Origin: Podocnemis expansa
Lineage: Eukaryota; Chordata; Testudines; Podocnemididae
Assembly (NCBI GenBank): GCA_007922195.1
Contig: ML681992.1
Location: 38,787,831-38,851,830 of the forward strand
Reading direction: 5' to 3'
DNA length: 64,000 bases
In this document: one piece after another, positions 34,101-43,330 of the stretch
How positions within the stretch are numbered: position 1 is the first letter of the stretch
Layout of the letters: every line of letters starts with the position of its first letter
Notes under the pieces: generated by a model
What the model saw: only the letters and a program-made list of their open reading frames with translations
What the model was told of the DNA's origin: nothing
Database searches by the model: none
Made by a program: the position numbers and the translations under genes

Positions 34101-35240
34101 GCTGATGCAGAACATATCCTCTGTAATCTTGGTTTTATTTTCTTCCGGTGTTACATGCCCCGAGATACTATTTTCATCAGTATCTTGTAAGCTGATGAAA
34201 TAATGGATGTCAGTATCCAGTAACAGTCTTGTGAACATTGGGAAATAGCTCAAGATGACTCTAGAAATACTAAAAATAAATGATTATCTGATTCCTAGTT
34301 TTAAATATTCTTTCCCTTAGCAATCAAAATATAGAGTTATGAACAAGGATCAGTGGTATAATGTGTTAGAATTCAGCAGAACTGTCCATGCAGATCTTAG
34401 CAACTATGATGAAGATGGTGCATGTAAGTATTCATAACTTTATTTAAGTGTAGTTTCTCTATTCCCAGAATAGAGGAATACATTTAAGAAAGAAAATTTT
34501 ATTTTAAAGGACAAAATCAGGTTTAGAATACAATCTAAAGAAAAACTGGCCTGATGGCCAGATCATTGGTAGTTTTATAAATTGGCATGGAGCTGTGCCA
34601 GCTTATAGGAGTTTGGGATCTGGTCCATTCTGTTCAGCTGCTGCATGAAACTCTTCTTTTGGAAACACGCTCTCTTTTGAGTCAGTGAATGCTTGACTCC
34701 AGTTAAACTGGAAGTGACATAGTTGCTCTTTCAGGTATGAGCTGTGGTTCAATACCATCCAGAACTAAACTACAGAAAAGTATATTGTGCTTTTATTGAA
34801 TAAGGCATCTTGTATTGCTCCTTATTCTAGGTAATTTCATGAAATTTTTGAAATCTTTAGCAAAAGAAAATTCTTTGGCCTGGGTTAGCCCTATTAAGAT
34901 GTCTGCTTAATATCATCTTACCTCTTTAATAAAATCTGCTTGAACTGTCAGGGGCTTTATATAAAAAGAACCCAAAAATCTTCACCATTCCCTACCTTCT
35001 TCAGCCTGCAAATATAGCTCTCATTCATCTATTTTGATATGGCACAATTTAAGTTCTTCATTGAGTTATAATGATTGACACTGAACTCTATCTAAACCAA
35101 AGTGTTTAGTTTTCATAGTTCACGAGAATAGAAAGTATTTTTTTTAACTTTGCATTTTGTAACTTTGAATATTGCTATTTTCAGGGCCTGTTCTCCTTGA
35201 TGAATTTGTTGAGTGGCAAAAGGTTCGTCAAGTGTCATAG
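19072..35240 (+). CDS. DCUN1D5: DCUN1D5 (DCN1-like protein 5), complete, 8 coding exons
   Basis: Coding exons are 19072-19145, 23540-23631, 26217-26287, 26749-26840, 32744-32852, 32937-33041, 34321-34423 and 35185-35240: 702 bp, 233 residues, TAG stop. Every junction has GT/AG and the frame is unbroken. The product is a member of the defective-in-cullin-neddylation family. These proteins bind a cullin and the acetylated NEDD8 E2 (UBE2M/UBE2F) and speed transfer of NEDD8 to the cullin, activating CRL ubiquitin ligases. A basic nuclear-localisation signal (KKKRK, residues 4-8) opens the protein, as is typical of DCUN1D5. The potentiating-neddylation (PONY) domain fills about residue 45 to the end, including [18 protein letters not shown] and [20 protein letters not shown]. 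Human DCUN1D5 has 237 residues; the small difference lies in the alanine-rich start. The gene is head to head with DYNC2H1, as in human. Confidence 0.97.
19451..19719 (+). mobile_element. GGGTTACCAGATG MITE family, copy 4
   Basis: GGGGTTACCAGATGTC at the left and CTGGTAGCCC then TA at the right. Interior marker cccctaaaaatagaag. It lies about 300 bp inside DCUN1D5 intron 1. Confidence 0.6.
19873..20051. mobile_element. hAT MITE (CAGAGGTCC...GAGACCCCTG)
   Basis: Same 179-bp family as 6602-6780. Flanks atatagtg (19865-19872) and gtatagtg (20052-20059) match at 7 of 8 positions. Confidence 0.85.
20420..20620 (+). mobile_element. CR1 ORF2 fragment
   Basis: Diverged CR1 reverse-transcriptase region: gttgtgcctctctaatctg, then gatctggactttgaagaagc followed by ctttgaaaagtttctc. 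These encode the LDFEKAFDKV-like stretch of CR1 with mutations. Confidence 0.65.
21296..21425. mobile_element. palindromic Penelope-like tail pair, second subfamily
   Basis: Inverted remnant (ggggtagccatgttagtatg, caacaagagctct) joined to a direct tail (catctgatgaagtgggttgc, gaaagcttatgcccaaag, aatttgttagttttaagg). It has the 'gcttatgcccaaa' wording of the 54.2-kb copy, not 'gctcatgcgataaa'. Confidence 0.6.
22013..22506. mobile_element. hAT non-autonomous element in CR1, perfect TSD
   Basis: CAGAGCTGTAACTAG at the left and TGTAGTTACAGCTCTG at the right. The duplication gttctgag is identical at 22005-22012 and 22507-22514. The GC-rich interior repeats CAGCCAGTGCCAGG-like modules and gives spurious long frames on both strands. 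Confidence 0.92.
22735..22913. mobile_element. hAT MITE in CR1, perfect TSD
   Basis: CAGAGCCATAACTTAGG at the left and CAGTTACGGCTCTG at the right, 179 bp. The duplication ttggggac is identical at 22727-22734 and 22914-22921. Confidence 0.92.
23105..23327. mobile_element. hAT MITE, CAGGGGTCT family, inverted
   Basis: CAGGAGTCTCAAGC at the left and GTTTGAGACCCCTG at the right. A 7-bp shared flank, gcttaga, lies on both sides. Confidence 0.8.
23540..23631 (+). CDS. DCUN1D5: DCUN1D5 coding exon 2
   Basis: Encodes residues 25-55 (SYCRSQ..., [18 protein letters not shown]). The acceptor is TTTATAAG|CTATTGC. A second AG eight bases downstream (CTATTGCAG) would delete part of the conserved YCRSQ and was rejected. 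Confidence 0.92.
26217..26287 (+). CDS. DCUN1D5: DCUN1D5 coding exon 3
   Basis: 71 bp encoding residues 56-79, including [20 protein letters not shown]. Acceptor TTCAAG, donor AAT|GTAGGT. Confidence 0.95.
26749..26840 (+). CDS. DCUN1D5: DCUN1D5 coding exon 4
   Basis: 92 bp encoding residues 80-110, [18 protein letters not shown] and on to KGMTSLQ. Acceptor TCTTTAG, donor ACA|GTAAGA. Confidence 0.95.
27745..28175. mobile_element. Harbinger-like MITE with AAGTCGACTT modules
   Basis: GGGTATGTCTACATT at the left and AATGTAGACATAGCC at the right form the termini. The 431-bp interior is built from repeated short inverted modules around AAGT(C/T)GACTTAATAA and holds a perfect 23-bp hairpin stem (27973-27995 with 28012-28034, 16-nt loop). 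No transposase is present. The Harbinger link rests on the GTCTACA terminus only. Confidence 0.7.
28239..29014. mobile_element. hAT non-autonomous element, about 0.8 kb
   Basis: CTGGGGTCAGCAACATGG at the left and GTTGCCAGCCCCTG at the right. Flanks tcctaagg (28231-28238) and ccttaagg (29015-29022) match at 7 of 8 positions. The GC-rich interior is related to 48070-49133. The overlapping frames of 60-110 residues are not genes. Confidence 0.8.
29680..30245. mobile_element. probable hAT-like element
   Basis: Begins near CAGAGGTCAGCAACCTTTGTC and ends near GAGGGTTGCCTACCCCTG, the same style of termini as 28239 and 48070, with a GC-rich interior. No clear target duplication was found. Confidence 0.5.
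30290..31030 (+). mobile_element. CR1 LINE fragment, internally deleted
   Basis: Contains CR1 ORF2 landmarks (ggccagtaagcctaatttta, cttactaatttattagaatt, then a jump to gaatactgcgtgcagttctg and on to tggaattcattgccagtgga). The jump at about 30545 shows an internal deletion. Old and heavily mutated. Confidence 0.75.
32744..32852 (+). CDS. DCUN1D5: DCUN1D5 coding exon 5
   Basis: 109 bp encoding the end of codon 110 and residues 111-146: [16 protein letters not shown] and on to YRYAFDFAR. Acceptor GTTGAAG preceded by a T/G-rich tract, donor AGG|GTAAGT. Confidence 0.95.
32937..33041 (+). CDS. DCUN1D5: DCUN1D5 coding exon 6
   Basis: 105 bp encoding residues 147-181: [20 protein letters not shown] and on to FSVFYQYLE. 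The intron before it is only 84 bp. Donor GAG|GTATGC. Confidence 0.96.
33360..33922. mobile_element. hAT-like GC-rich element
   Basis: CAGAGCTGAATTAA at the left pairs with the reverse complement of TTAACCCAGCCCTG at the right. The right end shares sequence with 10066-10172. The target duplication is not evident, so the borders are less sure than for other copies. Confidence 0.5.
34321..34423 (+). CDS. DCUN1D5: DCUN1D5 coding exon 7
   Basis: 103 bp encoding residues 182-215 plus one base: [20 protein letters not shown] and on to SNYDEDGA. Acceptor CCCTTAG, donor CAT|GTAAGT. Confidence 0.96.
35185..35240 (+). CDS. DCUN1D5: DCUN1D5 coding exon 8 and stop
   Basis: Encodes residues 216-233, [18 protein letters not shown], then TAG. 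Acceptor ATTTTCAG. The 3' UTR follows. Confidence 0.96.
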
Positions 35241-35480
35241 CAAGAACTCTGAAGAAAATGCAGGATTTGTTGGTGCCCCCTTGTGTACAAACTAATGAGA
35301 CAAAACAAAGGATTACATTTTCATGCTTTTGAAAGACTTTACAGTGATTTTTTTTTCCTTTTTTTTAAAGGAAGTTTTCTTGTTACATGTAATATGGGCA
35401 TTGAACCACACCTCTTCTGAGACTGCAAGTTGGAGTTTCTTTGTTTTTGAGTCTTATGTTTATAGCATTTATTTCAGAAC

Positions 35481-35486
35481 AATAAA
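35481..35486 (+). terminator. DCUN1D5: candidate DCUN1D5 polyadenylation signal
   Basis: AATAAA 241 bp after the stop codon, the first canonical signal downstream. Another AATAAA lies at 38016-38021 and could serve a longer 3' UTR. Usage cannot be judged from sequence. Confidence 0.45.
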
Positions 35487-36169
35487 GATCCAGATTTGTG
35501 ACAAAGGCCTAAAAGTGAAGAATGTCCCTTGAGTGTGATGTCTATCTTTGAAATTCAGAACTTTTAAGATTTTTCTTGCTCAGAAATGCCCTTTGCTATG
35601 AGTTTTATTTTGGGGCTTTTGTTTTTTTAATGTCCTTAACTGGCACTGTAGTTTGCTGAGGGCAAGATTGTCTTGTATGACACAAGCTAGGAAAAATTAC
35701 TGTTGATCTTAAGCTCTGGTTGTTATTTTACCACTTTGCATACTACTGCCACCCATGGGCTGTCATGACATTCATATCCAGGTGGAGATAAAGGCCTTAA
35801 AAATTCATTTTTTTCCAGTACCCTGTCAGGACTTTGCAATTTAAAGGTGTGGCCATCTTAAGTAGAAAATGGTATATGTATGGCTCCATAGGCTGTATAG
35901 CTAGAAAAGTCACTTCTATATCAAAGGGTACTAATGTTGTTACTGTTTTGTACAGCATGGCAGCTGTACATTTTTACCACACTTGAGTCTCTGGATTGCT
36001 TTATGTAAAAGTGCAATTTATATTTTTAAAAAGGAGAGCTCAAAACACCTAATGACCTTGGCTTCAAGCTAATTTAGATTCTTATGACTTGGACTAGAAG
36101 CTTTCATAAAGGTGATTCTCCTAACCTTTCTTCCCTGAAGATGTGATCATTTGGTTTGGTTTTTTGCTT

Positions 36170-36330
36170 GCTTGCTTGTTTTTATGGTTTTAAGGCCAGA
36201 AGGGACCATTAGATCATTTAATTTGACCTTCTGTATATCTCTAGCCATTAAATTTCCCCCATTTACTTCTATATTGGTCCCTATAACTGTTTTCTGTTCC
36301 TTCATTTTGGCACCTCTTATCAGCTTGCAC
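36170..36330 (-). mobile_element. CR1 3' end fragment
   Basis: ttaaggccagaagggaccat followed by a tagatcattt block and gaccttctgtatatctctag, the reverse complement of a common reptile CR1 3' end. Confidence 0.65.
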
Positions 36331-36453
36331 CATTTAAATCTGGGCGGTAGTGGTATCACTTTACTTCATTATCAGAGAAGATGAATGGCCCATTGAAGTC
36401 CTGGCATACTTGTGAAGAAGAGGGGGGGAAAATTTACTTGAGGAAATGTTCTA

Positions 36454-36842
36454 AAGGAGTAGCCATGTTAGTCTAGATCAGCAAAACAAACAAGAAGTCC
36501 TTTAAGACTAATAAATTTACTTATCACATGAGCTTTCATCGGAGAGAATCCCACTTTGTCAGATGCTAGCGGACGGAGAAGTACAGATGAATGGGAGGAA
36601 AACGAATGCAGAGAAGCATCAGTCATAGGATCTGGTCAAGCTGATGCTGATTACAGTGATCTGCTGTTATTGGTCTGACCTGATCCTATGACTAACACTT
36701 CCCTGCATTCATTTTCCTTCCATTCATCTCTACTTCTCTGTCTGCTAGCATCTGACAAAGTGGGAATCTCTCCCACAAAAGCTCATGCGATAAATAAATT
36801 TATTAGCCTTTAAAAGTGCCACCAGACTCCTTGTTTGTTTGT
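36454..36842. mobile_element. large palindromic Penelope-like tail pair
   Basis: Inverted arm from gtagccatgttagtctag through catgagctttcatcgg, then gatgctagcggacggagaag. Direct arm from cttctctgtctgctagcatc through caaaagctcatgcgataaat to gccaccagactccttg. The arms extend past the tail into the upstream part (cctgcattcattttccttcc and a ctgatcctatgac block), with a short loop near 36640. The longest of the palindromic copies. Confidence 0.75.
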
Positions 36843-36934
36843 TTTGAGGAAGTGTGCAAGTCCAGGACGAGTGAGGGAATGAAGCATTTGTGACCCTGCA
36901 TTATGCTTTTACACTGGTAGCATTATGTAACTGC

Positions 36935-37005
36935 AGTCAGTGATCAAGGCCCCATTGTGCCAAATGCTGTACATGCAAGAGATAAAAAGTATGGTATGCT
37001 CTTTA
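36935..37005. repeat. old interspersed repeat fragment
   Basis: The stretch cagtgatcaaggccccattg followed by a gccaaatgctgtac block resembles an old amniote interspersed repeat that recurs at about 49655. Family name not certain. Confidence 0.35.
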
Positions 37006-37009
37006 AGGG

Positions 37010-40000
37010 AGGCACTAAGCTAGGTGTAACTTGAAAATCTTTGCCTCAGGGAAGTGATAACTGTTTTGCACACATCCTATCCAGGCTCAGGAGAGACAAG
37101 GAAATCTCATACCTGAGGACACTTTTTTTTCTCCCTGGCTTCAGTAACTAGTTTACAGTAAAGAAAGATATCTCCGTGTTTTTGTTCTGCAATAGAGAAA
37201 TATTACTACTCTTTCTAGGTTTACCTACTGTTCAAGATGCAGGAGACACCCAATGCTGTTTTACAAGCAGCCTTATAGGGGTCTCTTTTTATATTGTAGA
37301 TTTACACTTTTATGGCTCTGTCCAAGTGAAGAAGCATTGCAAAAAATACTGTTTTGAAACACCTTGAGCTTGCTATTCTTATACAGGGACTAGTATCTCC
37401 ACACACTCATACTACAGCTGTGCTTATGTAGTGCAGCCTTCAAAAGGGTCTCCCAAGCATGAAAGCCACAAGTTTCGTATTTGCTGGTACTTCTAACTTC
37501 ACCAACAACACAGTGCCTTTTATTTGGAAATTACCCTAAGTCTTGTTCAGAGCAGCACTGCCAAGTCTTATGAGAGTTATTTCAGGAGTCCCAGAATGCA
37601 GTGGCAGGAAAGGTCATAAGGTTTATGGAGTGAGGATGCACCAAGGTAGTTCTGACAAAGAATAAAAACTGTGTGGCTGCCCTGAACATTTGGAAGAGGT
37701 GAAACATGAAATGAATTGGTGAAGTTAAGCAAGGGTATCGTTAGAAGATGTTCACACCCTGTGAGGCTGAGAAAGTAAGCTTTCCAAAACCCTTGGAATA
37801 CAAGTTAAGACATTGAATGTTTGTAGTGTAAAAGAGCATCCTTTTAAGTAACTGGGAACAGTTGTGAATTATCTTTAAACAAAGATGTTCCTAGGAGGTT
37901 TTATTAGTGTGAAACAGTTGGAATGATGCACCTGCCAATGCCAACATGTTTAAGTATTTAACGTTGAAGACACTTTACTGTACCATTTGTATCAAGTTTT
38001 TGTCAGTATTCTGAAAATAAATCCATATTTCAGGGATTTATAACTTGGTTGTGTGTGGTGAAAAATCACGAGTTACTGTAAAACTTCTTAGCCTGGGAAT
38101 GAATGTATTGTATTTAGATTTTTATAAAATCAGTAACTTTGTCAAATGGAATAAAAAAATAGAAGCTAGGTTTTTAAAGTCATGTTTTTATGCTAATAAC
38201 TGCAATCAGGTTTTTTTTCTTTAAATGCAAGCTACTGGCTTGCACAGTTTAAATGTGGACTTGTCATTTTAGCTATTTTGGTGGAGGGGAGAGTATTTAA
38301 GCCTCTTGACCTCTTATTGCAGATAAGTGCCAAAAAAAGCTACTAATGTATTTCCTTACTTACGTGTCCATGTCCTCGAGCCAAATCTGAGTCCATCTGA
38401 ATGCTTTAGCTTCAAAAGTTTAGCTTTGCTTTGATCTGCTCAGGTGCATTTCAGTAGATGGATTCAAAATAGCTACAATAACTTTTTTAATTACAAAAAA
38501 AAAAGTTCAGAAGTAAAATGCCTTGTCATATTTGACAATAAAAGCAATGAAATTTAAGCGGAGTGAAATATATTGTCTTCCAAAATCTAATAATAATGGT
38601 GTCTTTTCTGTGGTATAAAATAGAAGACTGCCCCGCAATTCTTAGGTTTTCATCAAGTTCCCTTGTTGTATAGGTAATGTACAATTTTTTTTTATTTCAT
38701 ATTTATTTTCAAAAACTGTTGGTGTGGAGGAGGCAATAGTTCATCTAGTTCAAGATGTGATCCATGTTTAAAAGTCATAGTAATAAAAGGGTTACCTGTG
38801 TGTTTATATAATGCAAACTGTTAAGCATAAAGTTAGGCAAGTGCATAAGTGAACTTTACGCAGAAGAATGAAGTTCAGCACATGCATATGTGTTTATAAA
38901 ATTAGGACCTATGTTAGTTCTTTGTATCCTATTTCACTTCTGTTTTAGCATTTAATCCTTTCCTAATTTTGCTTAGTAATTTCACATATTTATATGGTGA
39001 AATTTTTTAAATAAGGATTTGATTAATACAGATACAAACTTAATATAGGCCACATTGTCAGAAGAGGGTGTGTCAATCCATATTTGAACCTTTTGATCTT
39101 GGCTATCCTTATTTCACCTTTTCAACGTCTTTGAGCAGTCATACTGTTAGTGATGGCAACATGCAATTTACAACAGGGACCATAAATTTAACTTGCTGGT
39201 GTATTTTGTTTTTAAAGCTAGTGAACAGTTTTGTGCAAAAATGTGCAAACTTGTATAAGCTTAGCCTTGTTAAAAATGAAGAATAAAGATAAGTTGTGTA
39301 ATAGGGCAGAAGATCTGTTCCTATAATGGTGCCTTTTTATCAGTTATTCTTTTGTGTGTATTCTGTTGTGTTTAAAAGGAAATGTACAGCCTGGTGCTAA
39401 AACACAGCTTTATTGAATAAAGTCTCTGTCTCAGCCAGAGTTGCTGGAGAATAGACATCTGTTCCAAAACAAGAGTAGCAAAGGGGCATGGCAGTGTCAG
39501 TAACAAGCACTTACCTGATTGCTCAGATTACTAGACAATAATATTCTCTCTACTCCTGCGTCTGATAATCATCCCCTGTATAACATACCAGATGAGGTAC
39601 CTATTTCACTAAACAGCTCCAACCCCCACAACTTCATCAGATTCACCACACTCTTGTTAATGGGCCGTGGTGTGGTTTTTATTTTATTTATTTATTTATT
39701 TTTTAATGCACTTTCACATGGACCCTTTCAGTGTCCTCTCCAAGGAGGAACTGAAAAAATCCATCTGTCTGGCTGAGTAAGACACATTTGATTATCTGCC
39801 TCCTTGTACATAACAACTTCAAAAACAAACTACTGAACTACAGAAGCCTTATATGACCAGCATGTTCATTTCTGCTGTGTTAATGGCATCTTCATTCTTC
39901 TTTACAATGGACACTTGCATGTTGCTTAATGTAATGAGACATACCTGGGGCTGGACATACAGTAATATATTAAATTCTAGGAAAATTCCTAGACAGATAA

Positions 40001-40159
40001 ATAATTGAGAGACACATTTTTGGTGTCAAGGACCCTACTGCCTCCCCTCCCCTGACATCTTATTCAGATGAAATTAGTGAGGGATTGCTTCAGCTGTGTA
40101 CACTTCACTAGGTGGTTTTTTTTTCTTTTTTTTTTTTTTTTAATACTAACATTATACCC
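37010..40159. other. DCUN1D5 3' flank, no gene
   Basis: AT-rich sequence with several AATAAA motifs (38016, 39282 and others) that might belong to a long DCUN1D5 3' UTR. No further exon is seen. MMP13, the next gene in human, is not detected in this window. Confidence 0.45.
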
Positions 40160-40285
40160 CTGCAAATGTAGTGGCTTGCATCTCTGCTTAGTATACAGAA
40201 AGTCCTGGGTTCAAGCCCTATAGGGTTGGACTCAATGATCTCATGAGGTCACTTCCAACCCTCTGATTCTATTCTATATCTTCTA
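40160..40285 (+). mobile_element. tRNA-derived SINE with CR1-like tail
   Basis: A tRNA-like head with a B-box (GGGTTCAAGCC at about 40208) and a degenerate A-box (TAGTGGCTTGC) leads into gggttggactcaatgatctc and the CR1-type end ctgattctattctat. tRNA-head/CR1-tail SINEs are known from turtles. Confidence 0.65.
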
Positions 40286-40385
40286 AAAGTCTTGAAGGCA
40301 AATATTTGGTGATTATGCCTTCATAGATAGTCAAAGTACTGTAACTTTTTCCTCAGTGGAGCACATCAAGAATAATTGACTGCTT

Positions 40386-40490
40386 GACAGTTAGAGACTA
40401 TGTCTACATTACTCAGCATTTTCAAAAAAACTTTTTTCAGGATAAGTATTAAAATAATTATCTCAAAACCTTCTTTTCAAAAATGCTATT
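40386..40490. mobile_element. left inverted terminus of a DNA element enclosing the LINE pair
   Basis: gacagttagagactatgtct, then acattactcagcatttt and an A/T-rich stretch with ggataagtatt. This matches, with gaps and substitutions, the reverse complement of 46184-46284 over about 100 bp. Confidence 0.6.
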
Positions 40491-40493
40491 ATA

Positions 40494-43290
40494 TACCATC
40501 AGCTAGTATGCTAGAAGATGTCAATAGAGCCCTAATGACAATTCCTACTACCACCATAACTCAAACCAATGAACTGGTATATGGTACAGCCTCTCTAATC
40601 CTGGAAATGCTTGGCTACACAATCAAAAAGAACAGCAGTATATACCCCCCGTGGAAAATGAGGTTGGAGGATAAGATCAAGGCAACGCGGAGAGAAGTTA
40701 GTCAGCTAGTGGAACTACAGAAGGGTGTAGAGATTAAGGATAAGACTCAGCTACTGAAAAAATACAAGGGCCTGACTCCATCTGAAGCCCTAGGGACTGC
40801 TAAACAAAGGCTCACAGCATTGGCTACCAGGCTAAGGAGATACACTAGAGAAGCAGAGGCCAAAAAGATAAAAGCCCTGTTCTCCAAAGAACCATCCAAG
40901 GTGTACTCCCAACTGCAGTGCAACAACACAATAACAGCAGAGCCACCAACAGCAGAAACTGAACAGTACTGGAAGAACATCTAGGAGAAAGAGAAGACTC
41001 ATAACACCAGTGCAAAGTGGCTGCAGGACCTGAGAACAGACCACAGCAATCTCCCAGAACAGGAACCAGTCACCATCACAGTAGCAGACACCCAACAGCG
41101 GGTCAAGAACATGAAGAGCTGGACAGCACCTGGACCAGACATGATCCACACGTACTGGCTAAAGAAACTAACAGCAGTGCATGAATGCCTAGCAGCACAG
41201 ATGAACCAGCTACTAGCAGCAGGCTCCCACCCAGACTGGCTAACACAAGGAAGGACAGTGCTGATCCTGAAAGACCCCCACAAGGGAACAGCACCGTCCA
41301 ACTGCCGGCCAATAACCTGCCTCCCCACAACATGGAAAGTCCTATCAGGCATCATAGCCGCCAAGCTACAGGACCATATTGGCCAGTACGTGAGCACAGC
41401 TCAGAAGGGCACTGGGAACAACACCAGAGGCTCAAAACACCAGTTGCTCATAGATAGAGCAGTCACCCAAGACTCAAGGTCTAGACAGACCAATCTGAGC
41501 ACAGCCTGGATTGACTACAGGAAAGCCTACGACTCAATGCTGCACACATGGATCTGGGAATGTCTGGCGCTATACAAAGTCAACAGGACACTAAGGACCT
41601 TCCTCAAGAACTCAATGGGACTGTCGAAGACAACACTGGAAGTCAACTCAAGACAGCTTGCACAAGTGGCCATCAAGTGCGGCATATACCAAGGTGACGC
41701 GCTGTCCCCGCTGCTGTTCTGCATTGGCTTGAACCCCCTCAGCCAGATAATCACAAGGACTGGATACGGATACATGTTCAAGAGTGGAACTACCATCAGC
41801 CACCTCCTCTACATGGATGACATCAAGCTGTATGCTAAGAATGAACGAGACATCGACTCGCTAATCCACCTGACACAGATCTACAGTGAGGATATTGGGA
41901 TGTCATTCGGAAAGGAGAAGTGTGGCCGGATGGTAGTAAAGAGAGGGAAGGTAGTCAAGACTGATGGGGTGGAACCACCAGCAGTCCACATAGCAGACAT
42001 ACAGACCAGCTACAAGTACCTTTGCATCCCACAGTCCCATGGGAACCACGATGAGGAGGCAAGGAAGACAGCAACATCCAAGTACCACCAAAGGATAAGA
42101 GAGGTCCTGAAGAGCCAGCTCAATGGGAAGAACAAGATCCATGTCATCAACAGGTACGCCCTGCCAGTCATCAGATACCCTGCCGGTATAGTGAGCCGAC
42201 CAAAGGAGGACATGGAGGCTGCTGATGTGAAGACCTGGAAGCTCCTCACAACGTACGGAGGTTTCCACCCCAAATCCAACACCCAGAGGCTGTACACCAC
42301 CCGGAAAGATGGCGGGCAGGGTTTGGTGAGTGTCAAAGCCACTGTCCTGGATGAAACCCAGAGCATCCAGGTGTACATCAGTAAGACGGCACTCAAAGAT
42401 GAGCTGCTGAGAGAATGCCTGAGGCAGCAGCAGACATGGGAGGAAGATCAAGCAGAAGAAGTGCCATGGCAAGATAAGACCCTGCATGGGATGTACCATC
42501 GACAGATAGCTGAGGTGGCTGACATTGGGAAATCCTACCAGTCGCTGGAAAGGGCTGGACTAAAAGACAGCACTGAGGCACTGATCATAGCAGCACAAGA
42601 ACAGGCACTGAGCACCAGATCCATTGAAGCAGGGGTCTACCACACTAGACAGGACCCAAGGTGCAGACTGTGCAGAGAAGCCTCAGAGACAGTCCAACAC
42701 ATAGTGGCAGGGTGTAAGATGCAGGCAGGAATAGCATACACTGAACGGCACAACCAAGTAGCTGGCATTGTGTACAGGAACATCTGCACAGTGTATGGGC
42801 TAGACCCTCCCAAGACCAGATGGGAGATCCCACAGAAGGTCGTGGAGAATAACAGGGCTAAGATTCTGTGGGACTTCCAGATCCAGACGGACAGGCAGGT
42901 ACTAGCCAGTCAACCAGACATCGTGGTAATAGACAAGGACCAGAAGACAGCGGTGGTGATAGATGTAGCAGTGCCAAGTGACAGCAACATCAGGAAGAAG
43001 GAGTATGAGAAGCTGGAGAAGTGCCAGGGCCTGAAAGAGGAACTAGAGAGGATGTGGAAAGTAAAGGCCAAAGTTGTCCCAGTGGTGGTAGGAGCACTCG
43101 GGGCTGTGACTCCTAAGCTGGGAGAGTGGCTCCAACAGATCCCAGGAACAACATCAGATCTCTCTGTTCAGAAGAGTGCAGTGCGAGGAACAGCTAAGAT
43201 ACTGCGCAGAACCCTCAAACTCCCAGGCCTCTGGTAGAGGACACGAGGTTGAGGAAGACGCATACCACCCATAAAGGTGCAAGGGGAATT
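40494..43290 (+). mobile_element. R4/Dong-like LINE with restriction-like endonuclease, 5'-truncated (left copy)
   Basis: Open frames at about 40496-40984 and 41111-43237 form one reading frame divided by a single TAG at 40982-40984. Numbering from the methionine at 41111, the second frame (708 residues) has RT motif A (IDYRKAYDS, about 134-142), motif B (GIYQGDALSP, 191-200), catalytic YMDD (234-237), a C-X2-C-X8-H-X4-C zinc knuckle (518-535) and a PD...D endonuclease core (PDIVVI near 602, VVIDVAV near 615). A single frame with C-terminal zinc knuckle and PD-(D/E)XK-type nuclease is the design of the R2/R4 LINE group; R4/Dong is the likeliest clade. It ends in a short 3' UTR with the stretch aaaggtgcaaggggaa. 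Confidence 0.88.
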
Positions 43291-43301
43291 TTTTTTTTTA
43301 T

Positions 43302-43323
43302 ATAGATAGATATATCTATCTAT
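43302..43323. repeat. 22-bp perfect palindrome at the LINE junction
   Basis: An ATAG/TATC stretch that is its own reverse complement over 22 bp, lying between the 3' end of the left LINE and the truncated 3' side of the right LINE. Confidence 0.95.
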
Positions 43324-43330
43324 GTATATA

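Noticed and set aside
41903..42499. 198-codon antisense frame in the LINE (and its mirror near 43322-43875)
   Set aside because: It is the complement of the RT-bearing frame; the sense frame has all the motifs.
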